From positions 186,001 through 250,000 of the forward strand of contig NZ_CP135076.1 of NCBI RefSeq assembly GCF_032229225.1: DNA of 64,000 nucleotides. Direction: 5' to 3'. A model generated the notes under the pieces. That model saw only the letters and a list, made by a program, of their open reading frames with translations, ran no database searches and was not told where the DNA came from. Made by a program: the position numbers and the translations under genes. The stretch's first letter is position 1. Each line of letters begins with the position of its first letter. Shown in pieces: positions 55,171 to 63,175 of the stretch. The DNA comes from Stakelama saccharophila (GTDB taxonomy: Bacteria; Pseudomonadota; Alphaproteobacteria; Sphingomonadales; Sphingomonadaceae).

Positions 55171-56178
55171 ATGAAACTGGCCAGCCTGAAGCAGGGACGC
55201 GACGGAAGGCTCGTCGTCGTATCGGACGACCTGGCCTGGTATGCCGATGCCGCCCATATCGCGCCGACGCTTCAGGCGGCGCTGGACGATTGGGACCGGA
55301 TCGAGCCCGATCTGCGCAACCTCGCCACCGATCTCGAGCATGAGGCGATCCCGCGCGAGCGGTTTCACGAACACAACGCCGCCTCGCCGCTGCCGCGCGC
55401 CTATCAATGGGCCGACGGGTCGGCCTATGTGAACCATGTGAAGCTGGTGCGGCAGGCGCGCGGCGCGGAAATGCCGGACAGCTTCTGGCACGATCCGCTG
55501 ATGTACCAGGGCGGCTCGGATGGCTTTCTGGCCCCGCGCGACGACATCCCGCTGAAGGACGAAGGGTGGGGTTGCGATCTGGAGGCAGAGGTGGTCGTCG
55601 TCACCGGCGACGTGCCGATGGGCGCGGGCCGCGAGGAGGCGCTGAAGGGCGTGCGGCTGGTCGGGCTGACCAACGACGTTTCGCTTCGCAACCTCATCCC
55701 CGGCGAGCTGGGCAAGGGGTTCGGTTTCTTCCAGTCGAAGCCGGCGAGCGCCTTTTCCCCCGTCTTCGTCACGCCCGATGCGCTGGGCGACTGGTGGCGC
55801 GACGGCAAGCTCCACCGCAAGCTAATGGTCGACCTTAACGGAGAGCCGTTCGGCCGGGCCGAGGCGGGCGAGGACATGACCTTCGATTTCGGCACGCTGA
55901 TCGCGCATGCGGCGAAGTCGCGCAAGCTGGGCGCGGGCACGATCATCGGATCGGGCACGGTGTCGAACCGTGATGCCGACGGCGGGCCGGGCAGGCCCAT
56001 CGCCGACGGCGGCGTCGGCTATAGCTGCCTTGCCGAGGTGCGCACGGTCGAGACGATCGAAGGTGGCGCGCCGGCGACCGACTTCCTGAAGGTCGGCGAC
56101 ACCGTGCGCATCTGGGCCGAGGACGACAACCATCATCCGATCTTCGGCGTGATCGAGCAGACCGTGGCGGCTGCCTGA
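55171..56178 (+). CDS. Fumarylacetoacetate hydrolase (FAH) family protein
   Basis: 335 aa. FAH-fold with metal-site acidic residues in CDLEAEVVVVTGD, the RLVGLTNDVSLRNLIP motif and GSGTVSNRDADGG near the C-terminus. The family includes fumarylacetoacetase, acylpyruvate hydrolases and related C-C bond hydrolases. Which substrate this member uses cannot be told; no tyrosine catabolic genes are adjacent. RBS GAGGAAAG before ATG 55171. Divergent from the sensor kinase. Confidence 0.85.
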   Translation: MKLASLKQGRDGRLVVVSDDLAWYADAAHIAPTLQAALDDWDRIEPDLRNLATDLEHEAIPRERFHEHNAASPLPRAYQWADGSAYVNHVKLVRQARGAEMPDSFWHDPLMYQGGSDGFLAPRDDIPLKDEGWGCDLEAEVVVVTGDVPMGAGREEALKGVRLVGLTNDVSLRNLIPGELGKGFGFFQSKPASAFSPVFVTPDALGDWWRDGKLHRKLMVDLNGEPFGRAEAGEDMTFDFGTLIAHAAKSRKLGAGTIIGSGTVSNRDADGGPGRPIADGGVGYSCLAEVRTVETIEGGAPATDFLKVGDTVRIWAEDDNHHPIFGVIEQTVAAA

Positions 56179-56206
56179 TCGTTTTCGTGGACGGGGATAG
56201 CACGCT

Positions 56207-57844
56207 ATGCGGCATTGGCACGCGGGACTTGCGGCATTGGCCTTGAGCGCGCTGCAATCCTGCGCGGACCTGCCGCCGCCGCAAGCCTCCGAGCGTCCCA
56301 CCACGGGCGTTGCACAGGTGCTGACGCCGGAGGATCGTTTCGGCGATCTGTTTCGCGCGGTGCAGATGCGCCGCATCTTCCGCGACGGGAAGACCTTCGT
56401 CGACGCGATCCCCAGGCGCGACAGCGCGGCGATCGTCGCCGACTATGAAGCGCGCGACGACTGGAGCGACGCCGAACTGCGCCGCTTCGTCCTCGCCAAT
56501 TTCGAGGTGCCGGAGGAATCCGCGCCGGCGCAGCCCCTGGGCAGGGGCACGCACCCCGCCATTCCCATTACCGAGCATATCGCCAACCTGTGGTCGCACC
56601 TGACGCGCCAGCCGGTGCAGCGGGAGCCCGGATCCTCGCAGCTCGCCGTGCCGAAACGCTTCGTCGTGCCGGGCGGCCGGTTTCGCGAGATGTATTATTG
56701 GGACAGCTATTTCACGCTGCTGGGCGCGAAGGCGGACGGGCATCCCGATCTGGTCGAGGCGATGATCGCCGATTTCAGTCAGCTCGTCGACCGCTTCGGC
56801 CATGTCCCCAACGGCACCCGAACATATTATGTCAGCCGGTCGCAGCCGCCGGTGCTGTGGCTGATGATGGGCCTGTCGGATGCGACCGACCGGCCGACGC
56901 TCGAACGCCGGCTCGAGATATTGAAGCGCGAGCACGCCTTCTGGATGCGCGGGCGGGATGATGTTTCCGAAGAAACGCCGACCGCCGCGCATGTCGTGCG
57001 AATGGCCGATGGCAGCATCCTCAACCGCTATTGGGACATGCGCGATACTCCGCGCGACGAAAGCTACCGCGAGGATGTGCTGACCGCGCGGGCGAGCGAC
57101 CGCCCGAGCGAGCAGGTCTATCGCGACCTGCGCGCGGCGGCGGAAAGCGGCTGGGACTTTTCCTCGCGCTGGCTGCCCGACGACCACAGCCTCGGCTCGA
57201 TCGAGACGACCAATATCGTGCCCGTCGATCTCAATGCGCTGCTCTACGGCCTGGAGATGGACATCGCCCGTCGCTGCGCGGCGCTGGGCGAGGATTGCGC
57301 GGCCGACTACCGTACGCAGGCGGAGGCGCGCCGGGCGGCGGTCGAACGCTGGCTGTGGAACGAGGAGCGCGGCGCCTATGGCGACTGGAATCTGCGTGAG
57401 CGGCAGCTCCAGCCCGAGGTGACGGCGGCGACCGCCTATCCGCTGTTCACCGGCCTGGCGAGCGACGCCCATGCCGACCGTGTGGCACGGACCATCCGCC
57501 ACCTGCTGCTGGCGCCCGGCGGGCTGCGCACCACCCGCGTCGAGACCGGCGAGCAATGGGATGCGCCCAATGGCTGGGCGCCGCTGCAATGGATCGCGGT
57601 CGCGGGGCTGCGCAAGACCGGGCACGAAGCACTGGCGCGCGAAATCGCGACGCGCTTCCTCGCCACCGTGGTCCGCGAATACCGCGCGAGCGGCAAGCTC
57701 GTCGAGAAATATGATGTCGAAAAGGTCCGCCCCGGCGGCGGCGGCGAATATCCGCTGCAGGACGGGTTCGGCTGGACCAACGGCGTCACCCGCGCGCTGA
57801 TCGGCGAATACGGCATGCCGGACATGACCAAAGATCTGCAATGA
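56207..57844 (+). CDS. treA: Periplasmic trehalase (GH37)
   Basis: 545 aa. Hydrolyses trehalose to two glucoses. Both GH37 signatures are present: PGGRFREMYYWDSY (155-168) and QWDAPNGWAPLQW (450-462). An N-terminal signal with Cys19 in SALQSCADL suggests a lipoprotein or a simple signal; the lipobox has Gln at -2, which is unusual. ATG at 56207. Followed by the GH3 gene, making a small saccharide-hydrolysis unit. The first half of a possible LacI-type operator overlaps its stop codon. Confidence 0.94.
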   Translation: MRHWHAGLAALALSALQSCADLPPPQASERPTTGVAQVLTPEDRFGDLFRAVQMRRIFRDGKTFVDAIPRRDSAAIVADYEARDDWSDAELRRFVLANFEVPEESAPAQPLGRGTHPAIPITEHIANLWSHLTRQPVQREPGSSQLAVPKRFVVPGGRFREMYYWDSYFTLLGAKADGHPDLVEAMIADFSQLVDRFGHVPNGTRTYYVSRSQPPVLWLMMGLSDATDRPTLERRLEILKREHAFWMRGRDDVSEETPTAAHVVRMADGSILNRYWDMRDTPRDESYREDVLTARASDRPSEQVYRDLRAAAESGWDFSSRWLPDDHSLGSIETTNIVPVDLNALLYGLEMDIARRCAALGEDCAADYRTQAEARRAAVERWLWNEERGAYGDWNLRERQLQPEVTAATAYPLFTGLASDAHADRVARTIRHLLLAPGGLRTTRVETGEQWDAPNGWAPLQWIAVAGLRKTGHEALAREIATRFLATVVREYRASGKLVEKYDVEKVRPGGGGEYPLQDGFGWTNGVTRALIGEYGMPDMTKDLQ

Positions 57845-57855
57845 GAGCGCTACCA
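57842..57855 (+). promoter_or_regulatory. LacI-family-type operator upstream of the GH3 gene
   Basis: TGAGAGCGCTACCA matches 12 of 14 positions of TGGTAGCGCTACCA, the operator used by alphaproteobacterial LacI-family regulators such as Caulobacter XylR. It overlaps the trehalase stop codon and lies 67 nt before the GH3 ATG. No LacI-family gene is in the window. Confidence 0.4.
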
Positions 57856-57922
57856 ATTCCGATCGCCCTCTGATATCGTCCGGCCCGAAGCGCGCGCACC
57901 GCGCAGGCGACGGGAGAGGGAT

Positions 57923-60562
57923 ATGACGGGCACTCGCAAGGCGCTGGCGATGGCTGCGCTGGCCACCGGCACCATGCTGGCGACGACGGCGTCGGCGCAG
58001 CTTTACCGCGACCCGGACGCACCGGTCGACAAGCGCGCCGCCGACATCGTCGGCCGCCTTACGCTGGAGGAAAAGGCCGCGCAGATGCAGAATGCCGCGC
58101 CGGCCGTCGAGCGGCTCGGAATCCCGCCCTACGACTATTGGAACGAAGCCCTGCACGGCGTCGCGCGGTCGGGCGAGGCGACCGTCTTTCCGCAGGCGAT
58201 CGGCATGGCCGCCACCTTCGACCGCGATCTGCTGTACCGCGAAGGCCGCACGGTCGCGATCGAGGGCCGCGCCAAATACAACCAGGCGCAGCGGGAAAGG
58301 AATTACGACCGCTATTACGGGCTGACCTTCTGGTCGCCCAACATCAACATCTTCCGCGATCCGCGCTGGGGCCGGGGGCAGGAGACGCTGGGCGAGGACC
58401 CGTATCTGACGGGCACGCTGGCGACCGAATTCATCAAGGGCGTGCAGGGCGACGATCCGCACTATCTGGAAGCGATCGCCACGCCCAAACACTATGCCGT
58501 GCATTCCGGCCCGGAAAAGCTGCGCCACGAATTCAACGTCGACCCCTCGCCGCGCGACCTTACCGAGACCTATCTTCCGGCGTTCCGCCGCACGATCGTG
58601 GACGGCAAGGCCCGGTCGCTGATGTGCGCCTATAACGCCGTCGACGGCACCGCGGCATGCGCCAACGAGAGGCTGATGCAGGATATCCTGCGCGACGACT
58701 GGGGCTTTACCGGCTTCATCACGTCGGATTGCGGTGCGATCGACGACATCCTGAACGGCCATCACAATGCCGATTCGATGGCCGAGGCCGCGGCGATGGC
58801 GGTCAAGGCCGGCACCGACAGCGGCTGCGATTTCAAGGACGAGATGCTGGCCCTGCCCGAGGCGGTGAGAAAGGGCCATATCGACGAGGCGGTGATGGAC
58901 CGCGCGCTGGAGCGGCTGTTCGCCGCGCGCATCCGGCTCGGCATGTTCGATCCCGCCGAGCGGGTGCCGTTTTCCGCCATTCCGTTCAGCGCGAACCATT
59001 CGCCCGCGCACAGGGCGCTGGCATTGAGGGCCGCGCGCGAATCGATCGTGCTGTTGAAGAATGACGGCGTGCTGCCGATTGCCGACAGCGCCGGGAAAAT
59101 CGCGGTCGTCGGCCCGGCCGCAACGGCGCTGATCGGGCTGGAGGGCAATTATAACGGCACGCCGGTCGGCGCGGCGCTGCCGCTCGACGGCATCGGGCAG
59201 GCGTTCGGCACGGACCGCGTCGCCTATGCCCAGGGCGCGCCCTTCGCCGAACAGGTGCCGGTGATGGTGCCGCGCACCGCTTTTCCCGGCGGGCTGACGG
59301 CCACCTTCTACGACAATGCCGAATTTGCCGGCGATCCGGTGGCGACCAAGAGCGTGCCCGCGATCGACGTCAACTGGTCGGGGGTCGCGCCCGCGCCCGG
59401 TGTCGCGCCCGAGACCTTTTTCGTCCGCTGGTCGGGCAGGATCGCCCCGCCCGCGCCCGGCGACTACGAATTCGCCCTGGACATGCGGCGCGGCTGCAAC
59501 GGCGGCACGGGATCGCGGACCTATACGATCCATATCGCGGGCGCGCCCGACCACCGGGTGACGCGATCGTGCAGCGGAGAGGAGTCGGCGGCCGAACCGA
59601 TGACGGTGCATTTCGCCGACACAAAGCCGCGCGCCTTCTCGGTCGAGCTGGCGCAGCGTTCCGCGGCGCCCGGCAGCATCACCTTCGCCTGGAAGGCGCC
59701 GCTCGACGCGCTGCGCGACCAGGCGGTGCAAACGGCGCGAGACGCTGATGTCGTGGTCGCCTTCGTCGGGCTGAACGCCTGGCTGGAGGGCGAGGAGATG
59801 CCGCTCGAAATTCCCGGCTTCGATGGCGGCGACCGCACCAGCATCGCGTTGCCGGCGGCGCAGCGGCAATTGCTGGACGCGCTCGAAGCGACGGGCAAGC
59901 CGGTCGTGATCGTGCTGCAATCGGGATCGGCGGTCGCGCTTGGCGACAGCGGCGATCGGGCCGGGGCGGTGCTGCAGGCCTGGTATCCGGGCGAGCAGGG
60001 CGGCCGGGCGCTCGGCGACGTCCTGAGCGGCAAGGTCAATCCCAGCGGCCGGCTGCCGGTGACCTTCTACGAATCGGTGGACGAGCTTCCGCCCTTTACC
60101 GACTACGCGATGCAGGGGCGGACCTATCGCTATTTCGACGGCGCGGTCGAATATCCGTTCGGCCACGGCCTCAGCTATACCGATTTCGCCTATTCCGGGC
60201 TGAAACTGGGTGCGCCGACGGTAACGGCGGGCGACACACAGACCGTCAGCGTCACGATCCGCAACACCGGCAGGATCGCGGGCGACGAGGTGGCGCAGCT
60301 CTATCTCTCGGTGCCCGGCCGGCCGGCGACGCCGATCCGGTCGCTCAAGGGCTATGAGCGCGTGCACCTGGCGCCCGGCGAGCGCCGCACCGTCAGCTTC
60401 ACCCTCGATCCGCGCGACCTGGCCTTCGCCGACGACAAGGGCGTGATGCGTATCGCCCCCGCGACCTATCGCCTGTGGATCGGCGGCGGTCAGCCCGACA
60501 CCGGCGCGCCGGGCGTCTCCGGCGCCTTTTCCCTGACCGGGAGCCTCGCTTTGCCGCGCTGA
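57923..60562 (+). CDS. GH3 beta-glucosidase/beta-xylosidase with embedded PA14 domain
   Basis: 879 aa. Signal peptide (LAMAALATGTMLATTASA, cleavage before QLYR). GH3 catalytic domain about 30-350 with nucleophile Asp269 in TSDCGAIDDI and NYDRYYGLTFWSPNINIFRD; a PA14-type domain at about 456-592 inside the second GH3 domain (GLTATFYDNAEFAGDPVATK, then GDYEFALDMRRGC); the second domain resumes with VVVAFVGLNAWLEGEEMPLE, and a FN3-like C-terminal domain ends the protein. PA14 inserts in GH3 enzymes narrow the active site or bind carbohydrate. Periplasmic glycosidase; xylo- versus gluco-specificity is not decided by sequence alone. Confidence 0.93.
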   Translation: MTGTRKALAMAALATGTMLATTASAQLYRDPDAPVDKRAADIVGRLTLEEKAAQMQNAAPAVERLGIPPYDYWNEALHGVARSGEATVFPQAIGMAATFDRDLLYREGRTVAIEGRAKYNQAQRERNYDRYYGLTFWSPNINIFRDPRWGRGQETLGEDPYLTGTLATEFIKGVQGDDPHYLEAIATPKHYAVHSGPEKLRHEFNVDPSPRDLTETYLPAFRRTIVDGKARSLMCAYNAVDGTAACANERLMQDILRDDWGFTGFITSDCGAIDDILNGHHNADSMAEAAAMAVKAGTDSGCDFKDEMLALPEAVRKGHIDEAVMDRALERLFAARIRLGMFDPAERVPFSAIPFSANHSPAHRALALRAARESIVLLKNDGVLPIADSAGKIAVVGPAATALIGLEGNYNGTPVGAALPLDGIGQAFGTDRVAYAQGAPFAEQVPVMVPRTAFPGGLTATFYDNAEFAGDPVATKSVPAIDVNWSGVAPAPGVAPETFFVRWSGRIAPPAPGDYEFALDMRRGCNGGTGSRTYTIHIAGAPDHRVTRSCSGEESAAEPMTVHFADTKPRAFSVELAQRSAAPGSITFAWKAPLDALRDQAVQTARDADVVVAFVGLNAWLEGEEMPLEIPGFDGGDRTSIALPAAQRQLLDALEATGKPVVIVLQSGSAVALGDSGDRAGAVLQAWYPGEQGGRALGDVLSGKVNPSGRLPVTFYESVDELPPFTDYAMQGRTYRYFDGAVEYPFGHGLSYTDFAYSGLKLGAPTVTAGDTQTVSVTIRNTGRIAGDEVAQLYLSVPGRPATPIRSLKGYERVHLAPGERRTVSFTLDPRDLAFADDKGVMRIAPATYRLWIGGGQPDTGAPGVSGAFSLTGSLALPR

Positions 60563-60682
60563 ACCCTGCTCTCCCGGCAACCATGACTCGCTTTCGCCGT
60601 TGAAATTTTATAACAACATGGCGAAAGCGAATCCCCGCGCGTTCCTGGAACGACGCGGACCGTCATTCCGTTTGGAGAGAGC

Positions 60683-61966
60683 ATGGCCAGCGAACCGCGC
60701 GCCAATCTGAAGCCCTTGTCGCTCCACGTACCCGAGCCGAAATTCCGGCCGGGCGACGAGGTCGATTTTTCCGACATCGCGGTGCCGGCGGCCGATGCCG
60801 CGAAGCGCCCGGATGTCGGCGCACATCCCGACAGCTTTCACGAGCTGGCCTACGGCCTGGTCCGCGTGCTCGACCAGGACGACCGGGCGGTCGGCCAGTG
60901 GAACCCGCGGCTCGATCCCGACATGCTGCGCCGGATGCTGCGCAACATGGCGATGACGCGCGCGTTCGACGAACGCATGTTCCGCGCGCAGCGGCAGGGC
61001 AAGACCAGCTTCTACATGAAATCGACGGGCGAGGAGGCGGTCGCGGTGGGCGCGGCGATGGCGCTCGCCTCCGACGACATGTGTTTCCCCAGCTATCGCC
61101 AGCAGGGCATCCTCATCACGCGGAACTATCCGATGATCGAGATGATGAACCAGATCTATTCGAACAAGGGCGACAAGCTGCAGGGCAAGCAGTTGCCGAT
61201 CATGTATTCGTCGCGGGAAGACGGCTTCTTCTCGATCTCCGGCAACCTCGCGACGCAATATCCGCAGGCGGTCGGCTGGGCGATGGCGAGCGCCGCGAAG
61301 GGCGATACCCGCATCGCCGCGACGTGGTGCGGCGAAGGCTCGACGGCCGAGGGCGATTTCCATTCGGCCTGCACGTTCGCATCCGTCTACCGCGCACCGG
61401 TGATCCTCAACGTCGTCAACAACCAATGGGCGATTTCGAGCTTTTCCGGCTTCGCGGGCGCCGAGGCGACGACGTTCGCCGCGCGGGCGATCGGATACGG
61501 CATCGCCGGCTTGCGCGTCGACGGCAACGATGCGCTGGCGGTCTATGCCGCGACGCTGTGGGCGGCCGAACGCGCGCGGACCAACCAGGGGCCGACGCTG
61601 ATCGAACATTTCACCTACCGCGCCGAGGGGCACTCCACCTCCGACGATCCCACCGGCTATCGCAGCGCGCAGGAATATTCCAACTGGCCGCTGGGCGACC
61701 CGGTCACGCGGCTCAAGGATCACCTCATCGCGCTCGGCGAGTGGGACGAGACCCGGCAGGAAGAGATGGACAGGGAATGCGCCGACGAGGTCCGCAAGAC
61801 GCAGAAGGAGGCGGAGAAGAACGGCATCCTCGGCCACGGCCTGCACCAGCCGCTCGATACGCTGTTCGAGGGCGTGTACGAGGAAATGCCCTGGCACCTG
61901 CGCGAACAACAGCAACAGATGATGGCGGAGGAAGAAGCCTCCGGCCGCCCCTGGGCGCGCAAGTGA
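60683..61966 (+). CDS. bkdA1: Branched-chain 2-oxoacid dehydrogenase E1 component, alpha subunit
   Basis: 427 aa. TPP-dependent decarboxylase subunit of the branched-chain 2-oxoacid complex (valine, leucine and isoleucine catabolism). TPP-site GEGSTAEGDFHSACTFASVY and VVNNQWAISSFSG, phosphorylation-loop region TYRAEGHSTSDDPTGYRS. The longer N-terminal extension and SFYMKSTGEEAVAVGAAMAL favour the branched-chain (BkdA1) over the pyruvate type. ATG at 60683 with TTTGGAGAGAGC upstream. An AT-rich TATAAC lies at 60609-60614 as a possible -10. Confidence 0.92.
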   Translation: MASEPRANLKPLSLHVPEPKFRPGDEVDFSDIAVPAADAAKRPDVGAHPDSFHELAYGLVRVLDQDDRAVGQWNPRLDPDMLRRMLRNMAMTRAFDERMFRAQRQGKTSFYMKSTGEEAVAVGAAMALASDDMCFPSYRQQGILITRNYPMIEMMNQIYSNKGDKLQGKQLPIMYSSREDGFFSISGNLATQYPQAVGWAMASAAKGDTRIAATWCGEGSTAEGDFHSACTFASVYRAPVILNVVNNQWAISSFSGFAGAEATTFAARAIGYGIAGLRVDGNDALAVYAATLWAAERARTNQGPTLIEHFTYRAEGHSTSDDPTGYRSAQEYSNWPLGDPVTRLKDHLIALGEWDETRQEEMDRECADEVRKTQKEAEKNGILGHGLHQPLDTLFEGVYEEMPWHLREQQQQMMAEEEASGRPWARK

Positions 61967-61994
61967 TGGCGGTTGTGGTGCGAACGGCCATATA

Positions 61995-62068
61995 TTCCTG
62001 CGAACGCAGGAATCCAGAGCTTCAAACGCGGCGTGCGCGGCCCTGGGCTCCTGCCTTCGCAGGAGCAC
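61995..62068. repeat. Dispersed repeat, family B, second copy
   Basis: Runs from TTCCTGCGAACGCAGGAATC to CCTGCCTTCGCAGGAGCAC, with core CCAGAGCTTCAAACG...GCGCGGCCCTGG oriented opposite to that at 9319-9351. It fills the gap between the E1 alpha and beta genes. Confidence 0.75.
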
Positions 62069-62096
62069 GGTTGCCGGCGATAATGGGAATGTACTG

Positions 62097-63167
62097 GTGA
62101 GCGACACACAGGAAATCGAACGCATCGCCCCCACGCCCGAACGCGAGGGCGACACCGCGCGGATGAACATGATCCAGGCGGTCAATTCGGCGATGGACGT
62201 GATGATGGCGCGTGACGAAAACGTCGTCGTGATGGGCGAGGATGTCGGCTATTTCGGCGGCGTCTTCCGCGCGACGGCGGGCCTGCAGAAGAAATACGGC
62301 AAGCAGCGCGTGTTCGATACGCCGATCACCGAATGCGGCATCATCGGCGTTGCCGTCGGCATGGGCGCCTATGGCCTCCGGCCCGTGCCCGAAATCCAGT
62401 TCGCCGATTACATCTATCCCGCGCTCGACCAGCTCGTGTCCGAAGCGGCGCGGCTGCGCTACCGCTCGGCGGGCGAATTCACCGCGCCGATCACCGTGCG
62501 CTCGCCCTTCGGCGGCGGCATCTTCGGCGGACAGACGCACTCGCAATCGCCCGAATCGATCTTCGCGCATGTGTCGGGGCTGAAGACGGTGATCCCCTCG
62601 ACCCCCTATGACGCCAAGGGGCTGTTGATCGCGGCGATCGAGGACAATGACCCGGTGCTCTTCTTCGAGCCCAAGCGCATCTATAACGGCCCGTTCGACG
62701 GGCACTGGGACGGGCCGTCGAAGAATTGGTCGAAACATCCCGGCGGCGAGGTGCCGACCGGATATTACCGCATCCCGCTGGGCAAGGCGAACACGGTGCG
62801 CGAGGGCGGCGACGTCACCATCCTGTGCTACGGCACGATGGTCCATGTCTGCCAGAACGTGGTCAAGGAAACCGGCGTCGATGCCGAGATCATCGACCTG
62901 CGCTCGATCGTGCCCGTCGATATCGCGGCGATCGAGGAATCGGTGACAAAGACCGGCCGCTGCATGATCGTGCACGAGGCGACGCGGACGATGGGCTTCG
63001 GCGCGGAACTGTCGGCGCTGGTGCAGGAGCGCTGCTTCTATCACCTCGAAGCGCCGGTGACGCGCGTCACCGGGTTCGACACGCCGTACCCTCACAGCCT
63101 CGAATGGGCCTATTTCCCCGGCCCGGTCCGCATCGGCGAGGCGCTCAAGAACATCATGAAGGATTGA
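62097..63167 (+). CDS. bkdA2: Branched-chain 2-oxoacid dehydrogenase E1 component, beta subunit
   Basis: 356 aa. Pairs with the alpha subunit. Family features NMIQAVNSAMDVMMARDENV, VGYFGGVFRATAGLQKKYG, PITECGIIGVAVGMGAYGLR, FADYIYPALDQLVSEAARLR and the C-terminal YPHSLEWAYFPGP. GTG start at 62097 (GTGAGCGACACA); the gap before it is mostly repeat. 8 nt separate its stop from the E2 start. Confidence 0.94.
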   Translation: MSDTQEIERIAPTPEREGDTARMNMIQAVNSAMDVMMARDENVVVMGEDVGYFGGVFRATAGLQKKYGKQRVFDTPITECGIIGVAVGMGAYGLRPVPEIQFADYIYPALDQLVSEAARLRYRSAGEFTAPITVRSPFGGGIFGGQTHSQSPESIFAHVSGLKTVIPSTPYDAKGLLIAAIEDNDPVLFFEPKRIYNGPFDGHWDGPSKNWSKHPGGEVPTGYYRIPLGKANTVREGGDVTILCYGTMVHVCQNVVKETGVDAEIIDLRSIVPVDIAAIEESVTKTGRCMIVHEATRTMGFGAELSALVQERCFYHLEAPVTRVTGFDTPYPHSLEWAYFPGPVRIGEALKNIMKD

Positions 63168-63175
63168 CCTGAGAC

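Noticed and set aside
55943..60580. A very long stop-free minus-strand frame (about 1545 codons) opposite the FAH, trehalase and GH3 genes
   Set aside because: It shadows three well-recognised plus-strand genes, is Arg/Gly/His-rich without domains and crosses gene boundaries, a common artefact in GC-rich DNA.
60647..60672. GGAAC-N17-CGTT, an exact EcfG-type promoter match before the E1 alpha gene
   Set aside because: The -10 element lies 10 nt before the start codon and overlaps the ribosome binding site, so transcription would begin after it. Probably chance.
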